A stretch of DNA of 38,428 bases from Alloscardovia omnicolens DSM 21503 (GCF_000420505.1 NZ_ATVB01000014.1:1-38428); one strand, 5' to 3'; shown: positions 15,333 to 24,786, numbered from the stretch's first letter. The notes: generated by a model from the sequence alone, not told the origin. Numbers and translations: made by a program.

Positions 15333-15423
15333 AGATTAGCTGGCTACTTGTAGAGCACAGGAGGCGGTATACGCCATTTCTGCCAGTGATCGTCTGTCAC
15401 TTGCGCAAGTAGTCAGCCAATCT
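15333..15423 (+). other. Structured RNA between binding-protein and permease genes
   Basis: Long arms at 15333-15350 and 15406-15423 pair at 16 of 18 positions. They enclose two smaller stems, GGCG/CGCC (15363-15375) and AGTGA/TCACT (15385-15401), giving a multi-branched shape. It lies inside the operon, where such structures often protect the upstream message and keep binding protein in excess over permease. Confidence 0.65.
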
Positions 15424-15455
15424 ACATAACGCTTAACAAAAATGAGGAGTACACC

Positions 15456-16355
15456 ATGAGTAATGTGGACACTGTTCCAACGAACAAGCGTCACGGAGAC
15501 TGGCGCGGATGGAAATTCGTGTGGCCATTCTCCTGCGCATTCATCTTCGTCTTTATCGTCCCAGTTCTTTACGCTATCTGGATTTCTTTCTATCAAAACC
15601 GCATGGTTGGCGGAAATAAATTCGTAGGTTTCGCGAACTATCAAAGACTTCTTAGCGATGCACAGTTTTGGAGCGCGGTCGGACACGTAGCTCTCTTTAC
15701 TGTGGTGCAGGTACCAATCATGTTGTGTTTATCGGCCATGATGGCGCTCGCCCTCGACTCCATGAAGCTGCACGGTACCAAGTTCTTCCGTATCGCAACC
15801 TTCTTGCCATACGCAGTACCAGCCGTGGTCTCCACCCTTATTTGGGGTTTCGTATACGGCGCAAAATACGGCCTGGTTGGCTCCATGAACTCCTGGTTCG
15901 GCTGGCACGTCGATGTCCTGAGTCCTAACGTTTTGCTCGCCTCTATCGGAAACATCGTAACCTGGGGTTACGCGGGCTATAACATGCTCATCTTCTACAG
16001 CTCCTTGTCTACTATCCCTCACTCGCTGTACGAAGCGGCTTCGATCGACGGTGCAAGCGAATGGCAAGTCATCAAGAGCATTAAACTGCCTGAGCTGAGA
16101 GGCTCACTGGCAATCACCGTTATCTTCTCTATTATCGGCTCGTTCCAGCTGTTTAACGAACCAAGCATCTTGCAGAACATGGTTCCAGGAAACGCGGTAA
16201 CGACCTATTACACGCCAAATATGTACGCGTACAACCTGAGCTTCTCAGGTAACCAGAGTAATTACGCGGCAGCACTGGCCATCGTTATGGCCATCATCAC
16301 TATGGCTGTGGCTTATGCAGTGCAGTTGCGCGGCATGAAAGATCAAATGAAGTAA
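15456..16355 (+). CDS. Sugar ABC transporter permease (MalF-type)
   Basis: A 299-residue inner membrane permease with six predicted helices, beginning near WKFVWPFSCAFIFVFIVPVL. The EAA loop that contacts the ATPase reads EAASIDGASEWQVIKSIKLP. The ATG at 15456 follows GAGGAG. It pairs with the next permease to form the channel of the importer. Confidence 0.94.
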   Translation: MSNVDTVPTNKRHGDWRGWKFVWPFSCAFIFVFIVPVLYAIWISFYQNRMVGGNKFVGFANYQRLLSDAQFWSAVGHVALFTVVQVPIMLCLSAMMALALDSMKLHGTKFFRIATFLPYAVPAVVSTLIWGFVYGAKYGLVGSMNSWFGWHVDVLSPNVLLASIGNIVTWGYAGYNMLIFYSSLSTIPHSLYEAASIDGASEWQVIKSIKLPELRGSLAITVIFSIIGSFQLFNEPSILQNMVPGNAVTTYYTPNMYAYNLSFSGNQSNYAAALAIVMAIITMAVAYAVQLRGMKDQMK

Positions 16356-16389
16356 GCAGCACAAAGCAAGCACAAGTTTGGAGATAACC

Positions 16390-17400
16390 ATGGCAACAGC
16401 ACAATCAACGTTAACAGTAGACAAGTTGGATAAGAAAACTGTAGCGCTCAAAGAAAAGGAAGTGCGTAAACGCGAACGTGAACGCGCGCGCCGCATACGC
16501 ATCGACGAGGAAGCCGAGCGCAAACGCGCAGCCAAGGCAGGCTTCGCGAACGTAAACAACCCGCGTCGAAGCATCGGTTTAACACTCGTATGCGCTATTT
16601 TCGCCTTCTACTGCCTCTTCCCGTTCATTTATTTAATGATTAACGCCACGAAAACGCAGGCGGACTTCACCTCGACGTTTGGTCTCGGCTTCGGTAAGGG
16701 CTTCGCCTTGTGGGACAACATCGTAGGCGTATTCACCTACCAGGACGGCATCTTTACCCGCTGGTTCATCAATACGATTCTGTACGTAGTACTGGGCGCA
16801 GGCGGTGCGACCCTGCTGGCAATTATGGGCGGTTACGGTCTTGCTAAGTTCCGCTTCCCAGGTCGTAAAGCAGTGTTCGCGGTGATTATTGGCTCGATTT
16901 CTGTGCCAGGTATCGCGCTCGCTGTTCCACAGTTCCTTTTGTTCGCAAAGCTCGGCCTCACCAATACACCGTGGGCAATGATTATTCCGTCGCTCATTTC
17001 TCCGTTCGGTTTGTACCTCATGTGGGTGTTCTCCGATCAGGCAGTGCCAACAGAACTGCTCGAGGCAGCGCGTGTAGACGGCGCTGGAGAAATGCGCACC
17101 TTCTTTACCGTAAGCTTGCCACTGCTGGCACCAGGTATCGTAACGACCGCGCTCTTTACTATCGTGGCGACATGGAATAACTACTTCCTGCCATTGATTA
17201 TGCTTAAGGATTCCAACTGGTATCCACTGACTATCGGTTTGAACCAGTGGAAAGATCAAGCCTCGATGGCGGGTGGAACAGCTATTCAAAACCTTGTGAT
17301 TACTGGTTCGCTTATTACCATTATTCCTCTGGTTATTGCCTTCCTGCTCCTGCAGCGCTACTGGCAGTCCGGCCTGGCAGCTGGAGCTGTAAAGGAATAA
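16390..17400 (+). CDS. Sugar ABC transporter permease (MalG-type)
   Basis: A 336-residue permease with an EAA loop EAARVDGAGEMRTFFTVSLP. Before the first helix (about 65-85) is a highly charged cytoplasmic stretch (KEKEVRKRERERARRIRIDE), longer than usual, likely helical or coiled-coil. The ATG at 16390 has TTGGAG just upstream; a TTG at 16378 in the same frame overlaps that site and is rejected. It is third in the operon, 34 bp after the first permease. Confidence 0.93.
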   Translation: MATAQSTLTVDKLDKKTVALKEKEVRKRERERARRIRIDEEAERKRAAKAGFANVNNPRRSIGLTLVCAIFAFYCLFPFIYLMINATKTQADFTSTFGLGFGKGFALWDNIVGVFTYQDGIFTRWFINTILYVVLGAGGATLLAIMGGYGLAKFRFPGRKAVFAVIIGSISVPGIALAVPQFLLFAKLGLTNTPWAMIIPSLISPFGLYLMWVFSDQAVPTELLEAARVDGAGEMRTFFTVSLPLLAPGIVTTALFTIVATWNNYFLPLIMLKDSNWYPLTIGLNQWKDQASMAGGTAIQNLVITGSLITIIPLVIAFLLLQRYWQSGLAAGAVKE

Positions 17401-17569
17401 AAAGGATAAAATACAATACCTGCCGACGCGAAGACTGGGTCTTGCTCTCCTGATTTATCGCAAGCCTTCTAGCTTGCAAGCATGCCTCCTCCATCTTCCT
17501 CACTTCGGTGACTTTTGAGGTCTTTGCGCCGGCGCTCCTCCTCTTTTCTTAGACCATAAAGGACTTCTT
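17401..17569 (+). other. Intergenic leader of the beta-galactosidase gene with small hairpins
   Basis: GCAAGC (17460-17465) pairs with GCTTGC (17472-17477) and a CAC-UUCG-GUG tetraloop lies near 17502-17512. No T-run or clear promoter was found, so read-through from the permease genes is likely, with possible processing. Confidence 0.4.
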
Positions 17570-19666
17570 ATGAAAAGCCTTACGAACAGCAGATTCTCAT
17601 GGCCAGCACTGCTTACTGAAAGCACCACCGGCATTGCTTTTGGCGGCGACTACAATCCCGATCAGTGGCCAGAAGATGTGTGGACTCAAGATATTGAGCT
17701 CATGAAGCGCGCTGGCGTTAATGTTGTAGCTCTGGGAATTTTTAGCTGGGACCGCATTCAGCCTACTGAAGATACATGGGATTTCGCGTGGCTCGACCGC
17801 ATTATCGGGCTCTTAGGCGATGCTGGTATTGCTGTAGACCTAGCAACATCCACCGCGAGTGCGCCAATGTGGCTGTATAAGAGGTATCCGCAAGTTTTGC
17901 CAGTCGACAAGTATGGTCACACTGTTCATGCAGGTTCGCGTCAGTCGTGGCGTCCAACAAGCAAGGTTTTCCGCGAGTTTGCATTGGAAATGTGCCGCCA
18001 GTTAGCACTGCGTTACGGCAATAATCCAACGGTCACGTCGTGGCATGTGGGCAATGAGTATGGGTGGAATAACCGCCACGACTACTCGGAAGACGCAGCG
18101 CAAGCCTTTATTACCTGGTGCGAGAACAAGTACGGCACTATCGATGCGCTCAACGAAGCATGGGGTACCAGCTTCTGGTCGCAAGAAGTGCGCAGCTTCG
18201 ACGAGGTTCAGTTGCCCTACCATATGGGCGCCGACTCGATGGTTAACCCCTCGCAACAGCTTGATTTCGAACGCTTCGGCAACGATATGCTGCTCGATTT
18301 ATACCGTGCAGAACGCGATGCTATACAATCAATCTGCCCAGACAAGCCATGCACAACGAACTTCATGATTTCCACCGATCAGTGCTCTATGGACTACCAG
18401 CAGTGGGCAGCAGAAGTAGACTTCGTATCCAACGACCATTACTTCCATGAGGGCGAATCACACCTCGACGAGCTCACCTGTTCCGATGCGCTCGTTGCTG
18501 CTTTGGCACAGGGTAAACCGTGGTATGTTATGGAACATTCGACATCTGCTGTGCAATGGAAGCCTCTCAACGCACGCAAGCGCAATGGCGAGCTTTTGCG
18601 CGATTCCTTAGCTCACGTGGCTATGGGCGCCGATGCTATTAACTTCTTCCAATGGCGCCAGTCGCGTTTTGGAGCAGAAGCTTTCCATTCGGCTATGGTT
18701 CCTCATGCAGGCGAAGATTCGAAGCTTTTCCGTGGCGTATGCGAACTCGGCTCGAGCCTCAAGCTCCTCAGCGATGCTGGGCTGCCAGGAAGCACGCTAA
18801 AGCCTTCCGATACGGCCATTCTGTTTAGCGCAGCCTCGGAATGGGCAACGCGCTGTGAGACTTTGCCAAGCAAGAAACTCTCGCACTGGCATGATGTTTT
18901 GGCATGGTACCGCGGATTTGAAGACGCCGGCGCTCGCGCAGACGTCGTTCCGCTCGCCAACGATTGGAGCGACTATTCCACGGTAATTTTGCCGACCGTG
19001 CTCGTGCTCTCGGACAGCGACACAGAACGCTTAGCTACTTTCGCGAAGAACGGCGGTCGCGTAATTATTGGCTACGCCACAGGTTTGATTGATGAAAACT
19101 TCCACATTGGCTTGGGCGGCTACCCAGGCGCAGGCAACGGGCTACTGCGAGATATGCTCGGCGTGCGCGGGGAAGAATTCAACATCCTCGGCGAAGAGCT
19201 GGGTGACGAAGATCAAGCGATTAAGCTCTCCAATGGCGCTCAATCAGTGCTGTGGCAAAACGATATTTCGGTTCGAGACGATGTCGATGTTCTCGCGACC
19301 TACACGGGCGAAGCTGCAGACGACTGGGAGCTCAACAACATCCCAGCCTTCACGCGCGCTCGCTACGGCAAGGGGACCGCATATTTCGTTGGCTGCGACC
19401 TCGACCGCGCAGCCATTGCGAATTACCTCGGCGAAGTGCTGCAGACAGAAAGTGTAACCACTACCAACCTCCTGCATACCGTGCGTGAGAGCGAAAACGC
19501 TGTTTTCGACTTCTACTTCGCACGAGCAGAAACAGACTTGGCGCTTGTATGCCTCCCGCAGGACGCCCAAGTGCTCATCATCTCGAGTGCACAAAAATCA
19601 AGCGATACAGACAACTCATACGCTCTGAACCGTAATGGTATACTCATTACGAAAAGAGGGCGCTAA
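17570..19666 (+). CDS. Beta-galactosidase, glycoside hydrolase family 42
   Basis: A cytoplasmic retaining enzyme of 698 residues, the usual GH42 length, that removes terminal beta-galactose. FGGDYNPDQWPEDVW at about 24-38 opens the TIM barrel. The acid/base is Glu163 (SWHVGNEYGWNN) and the nucleophile is Glu322 (WYVMEHSTSAVQWK). The beta-galactosidase trimerisation-like domain follows at about 390-600, then a small C-terminal domain. No signal peptide is present, so it acts on imported oligosaccharides from the upstream ABC system. The ATG at 17570 is preceded by AAAGGA. Expression is probably under the LacI regulator encoded 42 bp downstream. Confidence 0.95.
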   Translation: MKSLTNSRFSWPALLTESTTGIAFGGDYNPDQWPEDVWTQDIELMKRAGVNVVALGIFSWDRIQPTEDTWDFAWLDRIIGLLGDAGIAVDLATSTASAPMWLYKRYPQVLPVDKYGHTVHAGSRQSWRPTSKVFREFALEMCRQLALRYGNNPTVTSWHVGNEYGWNNRHDYSEDAAQAFITWCENKYGTIDALNEAWGTSFWSQEVRSFDEVQLPYHMGADSMVNPSQQLDFERFGNDMLLDLYRAERDAIQSICPDKPCTTNFMISTDQCSMDYQQWAAEVDFVSNDHYFHEGESHLDELTCSDALVAALAQGKPWYVMEHSTSAVQWKPLNARKRNGELLRDSLAHVAMGADAINFFQWRQSRFGAEAFHSAMVPHAGEDSKLFRGVCELGSSLKLLSDAGLPGSTLKPSDTAILFSAASEWATRCETLPSKKLSHWHDVLAWYRGFEDAGARADVVPLANDWSDYSTVILPTVLVLSDSDTERLATFAKNGGRVIIGYATGLIDENFHIGLGGYPGAGNGLLRDMLGVRGEEFNILGEELGDEDQAIKLSNGAQSVLWQNDISVRDDVDVLATYTGEAADDWELNNIPAFTRARYGKGTAYFVGCDLDRAAIANYLGEVLQTESVTTTNLLHTVRESENAVFDFYFARAETDLALVCLPQDAQVLIISSAQKSSDTDNSYALNRNGILITKRGR

Positions 19667-19708
19667 ACCAAGCCTAATCTCAGGGGCTTAAGCGATAAAG
19701 GGGAACGC

Positions 19709-20776
19709 ATGGCAAGCTCGACAGACTCGAATATGCACAACAAGCGCGTTACGCTACGCGATGTCGCACGCGAAGCCGGCGTCTCCCTCAAAACCGCGTC
19801 CAACGTTATTAACGGAACCGGACGTATGGCGCAGTCTACGCGCGATCATGTGCAAGGGGTTATTGATACGCTCGGTTACCGCGTCAATATTGCCGCGCGC
19901 AACCTCAACCGCAATCATACGGGCTTTATAACGCTTGCCGTGCCGAGCCTTACGCCGCCGTATTTGGCGGAACTGGCCAACCGTGTTATCGACGAGGCGA
20001 GGCTGCGCAACTATTCCGTGTACGTTACGACGTACGCGGAGGGTTCGGCGCAGGGTGCGCGCGAACTGATCGAGAACTTTAACAGCACAGTGTCTGATGG
20101 CATGATTTTGTCGATGAGTGAGGTCGAGGAGTTTCATCCCGAAGACCTCGAAACCTCGTTCCCGCTCGTATGTGTGGGTGCGCGAACCACGTGGGGCAAG
20201 GCAGATCATGTAGCGCTCGACGATGTGCAGGCCGCGTCACGAGCTGCCTCGTATCTGTTCGACTGCGGCTCGAAACAGCTCGCCGTCGTGGGCATGCGCG
20301 AAAAGAACGTAGACCTCAGCACCATTCTTACCGCCACAGAAGGTAATGCGCAGCTTCGCGCTCGCGGCGTTGTGGAGGAATGCGCACGCCGTGGCCTCGA
20401 CATGGATGAACGCTTGCTCGGCTACACCGGTCAGGACTGGACGATTGGCTCCGGCTACCGCGTTACCGAGCGCCTGCTCGAAAGCAAAGTTCCGTTTGAC
20501 GGCATCGTTGCGCTCAACGATCAGCTCGCGATTGGCGCGATGTCCGCTTTGCGCTCGCATGGCGTTGAGATTCCGGGCGATGTTCAGGTGATTGGCTTCG
20601 ACAACATCGAGGAATCCGCATACCTGCAGACCCCGCTCACTACGATGGATTCGCGTTTGGAATGGATCGCGCCAACCGCTGTCGACCGCATTTTAGGTCG
20701 CATCGACGGCAGCATTAACGCGCCGGAGGATATTATCGAGACGGCAGACGTTATCGTTCGAAAGACGACACGATAA
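19709..20776 (+). CDS. LacI family transcriptional regulator
   Basis: A 355-residue repressor-type protein. The helix-turn-helix is VTLRDVAREAGVSLKTASNV, followed by the hinge helix YRVNIAARNLNR, which inserts at the central CG of operators. The sugar-binding core covers about 70-345 (FITLAVPSL, then VIGFDNIEESAYLQTPLTTM). The ATG at 19709 has AAGGGGA upstream. Candidate targets are the CG-centred palindromes at 13806-13815 and 23318-23333, which would tie the importer and the esterase genes to one regulon. Its 3' end overlaps the convergent esterase gene by 26 bp. Confidence 0.94.
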   Translation: MASSTDSNMHNKRVTLRDVAREAGVSLKTASNVINGTGRMAQSTRDHVQGVIDTLGYRVNIAARNLNRNHTGFITLAVPSLTPPYLAELANRVIDEARLRNYSVYVTTYAEGSAQGARELIENFNSTVSDGMILSMSEVEEFHPEDLETSFPLVCVGARTTWGKADHVALDDVQAASRAASYLFDCGSKQLAVVGMREKNVDLSTILTATEGNAQLRARGVVEECARRGLDMDERLLGYTGQDWTIGSGYRVTERLLESKVPFDGIVALNDQLAIGAMSALRSHGVEIPGDVQVIGFDNIEESAYLQTPLTTMDSRLEWIAPTAVDRILGRIDGSINAPEDIIETADVIVRKTTR

Positions 20777-22253
20777 ACGGTTCTGCAGGAACACCGGATC
20801 GGCTCATGATTGGCTTCGCGCCCCAGCAATACCAACCGTAACGCAGGCTTTCTGGCTCGTTCGCGCAGGAGAGGAGAACCTCGTTTCCGTGCACCAGCAC
20901 TTTCGAGACCTCGATATCAAAAACAGCACTATCAACGTCGGGCACTAGCTCCTCGTTAAAAGCTAACAGCACTTGATTTGAATCGAGTAAACGCGCGGAC
21001 AGCAGTTTCACGCTCGAACGGGTTAGCACAGTGTGTGCTAAACGGCGACCGGGCGTGCGCTTATCGGTGGGATGAACATCGTCTTCCTCGCCGCAATCCA
21101 TCAAACATGCCAAAAACGCGCTGTCGGTTTCACGTGCAACCTGCGCTTGAGCGGCGCGAATCTCCACCCACCCCAGCGTCTCCATAAACTGGGGAAGTTG
21201 CGCAATAATAAACGGCAGGTTCGCGCTCCACGCAGCGCGCCACTGATCAATCATGTGGCGCAATAAAATCGCATAATCATTGGCATGCGGCGTATCTTCC
21301 TCACCTTGATACCACAGCACTCCGCGCGCGCTAAATGGTGCGATGCGCTCAACCATAGCCTCGAACGGACCGGTGGGTCTAAACTGGGAAAAATTGGTGA
21401 GCGGCGGCGGCCAGGGGCACTCGCCACGGTTCGGGTTGCCGGCTGCAGCGTTCCACGCATCAAAATCGTTCTGCCACGCGTTCATGCACGCTCGCTGCTC
21501 GCTCTCACTTAACCCCTCAATCGCTTCAAGATAGTGCTGCCAATAGCGCTCGCCCTCTTTCGCGCTGAGCAGAAAATCGCGGCTCATCCAGCAGCTTACC
21601 GAGGTGCCACCCACATAACAATCAACAATGCCAATCGTTACGTTCGGTTCGCTCTCGAGCATGCGCTCGGCAAAGAAAAACGCCACAGCGGACATGCTCC
21701 CGCTCGTGTTCTCGTTGCAATTGTGCCAAGTTGTCAGCTGCTCGTCGGCGAGGAGCTCGCTATCGACGCGACCGCGCTTAGGCACGTTATAAAAACGAAT
21801 CGGCAGGCTCGCGCTGTGCTCAATTGCGGTTTCGGCGCCGTCCGCGTTGTGCAACTCGAACTCCATGTTGCTCTGACCGGCCGCAATCCATACCTCGCCA
21901 ATCATCACGTCCTCGTAATGCAGAAAAACGTTCTCGCCGCTTACGTGCAGAACGTATGGTCCGCCCGCAGGCTGAGCGGGCAGAGTTGCCAGCCATGACC
22001 CGTCCGAGTTCACAGTACAGGTCGCTACTGCAAGTCCGTGCGTATTATCGCTCAGACAGACGCGCACCTGCAGACTCGGCTCGCCCGTTCCGAAAACGGC
22101 AATCGGCGCGTCTCGCTGCAGCACCATATGATGACTAAAAATCGCAGCCGGCTGCAACTGTGCTGAACCGAGCGGCTTGCACGGCTGCGTGCGATCGGTT
22201 GTCCCGGTCTCGCTCGAACCCGGCGCTGGACCGGTTGCTAACGTGCGTGCCAT
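20751..22253 (-). CDS. Sialate O-acetylesterase-like carbohydrate esterase (SASA domain)
   Basis: A 500-residue SGNH-fold esterase with no signal peptide, so probably cytoplasmic. The nucleophile motif is GEVWIAAGQSNMEF, followed by a block III-like ARGVLWYQGEEDT and the C-terminal DDVHPTDKRTPGRRLA with Asp and His. An N-terminal beta domain (about 30-125) precedes it. The family removes acetyl groups from sialic acid or other acetylated sugars. No sialic-acid gene is nearby, so acetylated plant or host oligosaccharides are more likely. Its start overlaps the upstream esterase gene by 16 bp, with GGGAGG as ribosome binding site, indicating coupling. Confidence 0.85.
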   Translation of the reverse strand: MARTLATGPAPGSSETGTTDRTQPCKPLGSAQLQPAAIFSHHMVLQRDAPIAVFGTGEPSLQVRVCLSDNTHGLAVATCTVNSDGSWLATLPAQPAGGPYVLHVSGENVFLHYEDVMIGEVWIAAGQSNMEFELHNADGAETAIEHSASLPIRFYNVPKRGRVDSELLADEQLTTWHNCNENTSGSMSAVAFFFAERMLESEPNVTIGIVDCYVGGTSVSCWMSRDFLLSAKEGERYWQHYLEAIEGLSESEQRACMNAWQNDFDAWNAAAGNPNRGECPWPPPLTNFSQFRPTGPFEAMVERIAPFSARGVLWYQGEEDTPHANDYAILLRHMIDQWRAAWSANLPFIIAQLPQFMETLGWVEIRAAQAQVARETDSAFLACLMDCGEEDDVHPTDKRTPGRRLAHTVLTRSSVKLLSARLLDSNQVLLAFNEELVPDVDSAVFDIEVSKVLVHGNEVLLSCANEPESLRYGWYCWGAKPIMSRSGVPAEPFIVSSFER

Positions 22254-23296
22254 ATGCTGCCTCCCAAGTTTTCGATATGTGCAATCAGTTCGCGCGCCAT
22301 CTCCTTATGCTCGACAATGCGCGGATGGCCAGGCGTCCCGCTTGCGTTGCGCGTGTATATCAGGTGAGAGATGCGTGCGGTTTTAAGCGAGTCTATCGCG
22401 TCCTTAATCGCGCGGTCCCACGTGCTGTCGTGCTGCATAATCGACGTCGCGCACACAATATGCGCGGACGGATACGTTTCGCGCAAAGTCTCGAGGAACG
22501 CTGCGTAATTGCGGCGCCACTGCTGAGCACGCTCGCCCTTGTAGTCGCTGGCCATAAAGTCGTGCGGATGTGCGTCGTTCTGGCCTAGAGCGACCACAAT
22601 AATGTTTGGCTGATACTGTTGGGCGTTCCACGTCGTGAGCGGCCCAAGATCGGGATTGTATTGCACGCGGTCCCACACGCTGGTCATGCCGATATAGTCC
22701 GGCTCATGGAACCAGCCGATACCATCGGTGAGCGAGATGCCGCCTTGAGAAATCGTGTGCAGCTGCGCGTTCAGCTCGCGCGCCGCGATAGCCCCGTACG
22801 ACCACCACGCGTTACTGTAAGCGCTCAAATCCATGTTCGGATCTGCTTGACCTGCATAGAGTATGGCCTCGTTGCGCTCGCCGCAGGTAATAGAGTCGCC
22901 AAACATAAGGATTTTGCGCTCGGGAAGCGGGTTGGACGTTGGGTGGGCTGTTGCGTTGTCATCGAGCAGAAAACCCTCGACCTCGATATAGTGCTGACCG
23001 TCTTGGCGCTTAAAGAACGTTACCTCGTGATCGATATCCGGCAAGTTTTCAGGGAGAAGGAGGTTGAGTGTCTCGTTATCTTGATTGATGCGCAGTTTAC
23101 GCTCGCAGCCGTCAATGATGATGCCGATATGCGAGTCGCCGTACGCGCGGCGATTTCTGAGTCGGATGCCGATGCGCGTGCCGGTGAATCGGAACGTGGC
23201 TTGAGTGTAAGGGAAGACCCAGAGTTGGGCGGTGGCTATGTTTTCGGTGCGACCCATGACTTGAATCGCTGAATCCGTAATGCTCAGAAGCTTCAT
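22238..23296 (-). CDS. CE2-like SGNH acetyl-esterase
   Basis: A 352-residue protein with an N-terminal jelly-roll domain (about 1-125) and a C-terminal SGNH domain, the architecture of carbohydrate esterase family 2. Block motifs are MFGDSITCG (Ser nucleophile), VVALGQNDAHP (Gly and Asn oxyanion) and GTPGHPRI (catalytic His). The usual DxxH is replaced, consistent with a Ser-His dyad as in CE2. No signal peptide is seen. The ATG at 23296 has AAAGGA. It is the first gene of a two-esterase operon. Paired esterases of different families suggest removal of acetyl groups at different positions on imported oligosaccharides before GH42 acts. Confidence 0.8.
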   Translation of the reverse strand: MKLLSITDSAIQVMGRTENIATAQLWVFPYTQATFRFTGTRIGIRLRNRRAYGDSHIGIIIDGCERKLRINQDNETLNLLLPENLPDIDHEVTFFKRQDGQHYIEVEGFLLDDNATAHPTSNPLPERKILMFGDSITCGERNEAILYAGQADPNMDLSAYSNAWWSYGAIAARELNAQLHTISQGGISLTDGIGWFHEPDYIGMTSVWDRVQYNPDLGPLTTWNAQQYQPNIIVVALGQNDAHPHDFMASDYKGERAQQWRRNYAAFLETLRETYPSAHIVCATSIMQHDSTWDRAIKDAIDSLKTARISHLIYTRNASGTPGHPRIVEHKEMARELIAHIENLGGSIWHAR

Positions 23297-23317
23297 TGCA
23301 TTCCTTTCGCGACAACG

Positions 23318-23333
23318 ACTTAATCGGTTCAGT
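23318..23333. promoter_or_regulatory. Candidate LacI-type operator upstream of the esterase operon
   Basis: ACTTAATCGGTTCAGT is an imperfect palindrome with a central CG, lying 22 bp upstream of the esterase start. It is the right size and place for the local LacI regulator, but shares little sequence with the palindrome at 13806-13815. Confidence 0.4.
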
Positions 23334-23377
23334 TAGGTTTTATGATAGTGGGTGGTATGGGCAATGGGGTGGGCGAG

Positions 23378-23480
23378 GGTCGTGAGGAGTGATTTACGGT
23401 ACGGCTCGTTTTTCACGACCTTATAATGATGGTTTTGGGGCCGTGGGCAACGAGTCGTAAAGTCAATCATCTTTCACGCC
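23378..23480. repeat. Paired long inverted repeats upstream of the esterase operon
   Basis: A 43-bp palindrome has perfect arms GGTCGTGA (23378-23385) and TCACGACC (23413-23420). In addition 23378-23410 is an imperfect inverted copy of 23449-23480; the inner 20 bp match at 16 positions (AACGAG-CGTA core). It could be a small transposon-like remnant or another member of the palindrome arrays. The rest of 23297-23696 shows no gene. Confidence 0.55.
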
Positions 23481-23696
23481 ATGATTTTGGCTGAAAATGC
23501 TCATCTGACAAGCCCTGACTATATTCAACGCGACTCCACCTGAAAACAACATGCGTAATATCAACGCTAACTAACAGTTCTAGCAACACGAAAATGACCG
23601 ACCAAAAAGTCGAGTCAAACCCAGTTCAACACCCCATATACCGCACAATATCAACAAAAACCAGGAAACCCAGCAACACAATCTAACCAATAAGCC

Positions 23697-24661
23697 ATGA
23701 ATCAAACATGCGATGAAATTATTGATTTTGAGATGCTGGGTTATCTGGAGCAGATTGACATGGATAATCCGTCGTCCCCTATGACGATTAAGTGAGAGAT
23801 TATTGAGTCCATCAACAGGGCGATTGCCGCCCACAACAAGGGACCAGAAGACCCGCCTGGGTCTGGCGAGCTCCCGTCCCCTATGAAGGGCGACGACAGG
23901 TACAAGATGCTCAAGACCCTGCCAGCAAGGCAGGTCGCCTTGATTCTCATCCATCGCCACCGCGTGCGTCGCATCAATGTCGGCGGCACCAAGACCAAGA
24001 ACTACGCGCTTGGCATGTCTGTCTCCGAAGGGGCGGACGAGGGAATCTATGACTTCGACGAGGACAAGATTTGCGCTCTGGCATCCGAGTACAACGCGAT
24101 TGACGACTATCGCAACTGGAAGTCTGTCTTGGAGGCACTCAAGGTCTTGGCACCAGTTGTCGCGCCTTGTGCGGATGCGGATTCGGTTGCCGTCGGAAAC
24201 GGCATCTACGATTACGGGAACAAGTTCTTGATACCGCTCGACCCCGAGCTTGTCTTCACGATGAAGTCGCATGTGGATTCGTCGATAATGCGCCGAACCA
24301 GTTTATCAAGATGCCCGACGGCGAGGTCTGGGACGTCGAGAGCTGGATGCAAGGCCTTTCTGACGACCCTGAGGTGGCGGCTTTCCTCTGACGCGTGCTC
24401 GGCGCAGTCATACGCCCTAACGTGTCATGGAACCATTCCATCTGGCTGCTGTCCGAGGTCGGCAACAATGGCAAGGGCGCGCTGTGCCGACTGATGAGGA
24501 ATCTGCTTGGCGATGGCGCACATACGTCAATCAACCTCAAGCAGTTCGCTGAGCAGTTTGGGCTTGATGATTTGCTGAACGCATCGGCAACAAATATTTT
24601 CGGGTTACAGAAAATACGGATGAAGCATGTAGCTTGCGGTCTCTTGCAAATCTTGCAGTAG
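23697..24661 (+). pseudogene. Decayed phage/plasmid primase-helicase (D5-like)
   Basis: The frame from ATG 23697 is broken by TGA at 23793-23795, continues (QVALILIHRHRVRRIN to FTMKSH) until about 24275, then shifts to another frame (VDNAPNQFIKMPDGEVWDVE). That frame meets a second TGA at 24389-24391 and resumes with VLGAVIRPNVSWNHSIWLLS. The Walker A-like segment EVGNNGKGALCRLMRNLLG identifies a superfamily 3 helicase attached to a primase, as in phages and plasmids. The helicase is cut off soon after (KQFAEQFGLDDLLNASATNIF). Two nonsense codons, one frameshift and 3' loss make it non-functional. No integrase or structural genes accompany it. Confidence 0.8.
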
Positions 24662-24730
24662 TGCAAGATCGTTACGAGAGTCAATAACACTAGGGTTGTT
24701 GGTAGTAAGGAATTCTTTCGTAGCAGAAAA

Positions 24731-24762
24731 TGGGACGCCCAAACCATCGAATGTGCGTCCCA
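24731..24762 (-). terminator. Rho-independent terminator of the DUF1801 gene
   Basis: TGGGACGC (24731-24738) and GCGTCCCA (24755-24762) form an 8-bp perfect stem. On the minus strand it is followed by TTTTCTG. It lies 24 bp after the DUF1801 stop codon. Confidence 0.75.
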
Positions 24763-24786
24763 TCGAGTAAAGAAGCTCAATTAACC

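Noticed and set aside
23697-24661. TGA read as tryptophan in the primase gene (both nonsense codons sit where Trp would be plausible)
   Set aside because: A frameshift near 24275 and loss of the 3' part show the gene is decayed, so recoding need not be invoked.
24589-24687. Open frame without a start (KYFRVTENTDEACSLRSLAN and following residues) after the primase remnant
   Set aside because: It could be the tail of another lost gene, but it is short, has no start and matches nothing I recognise.
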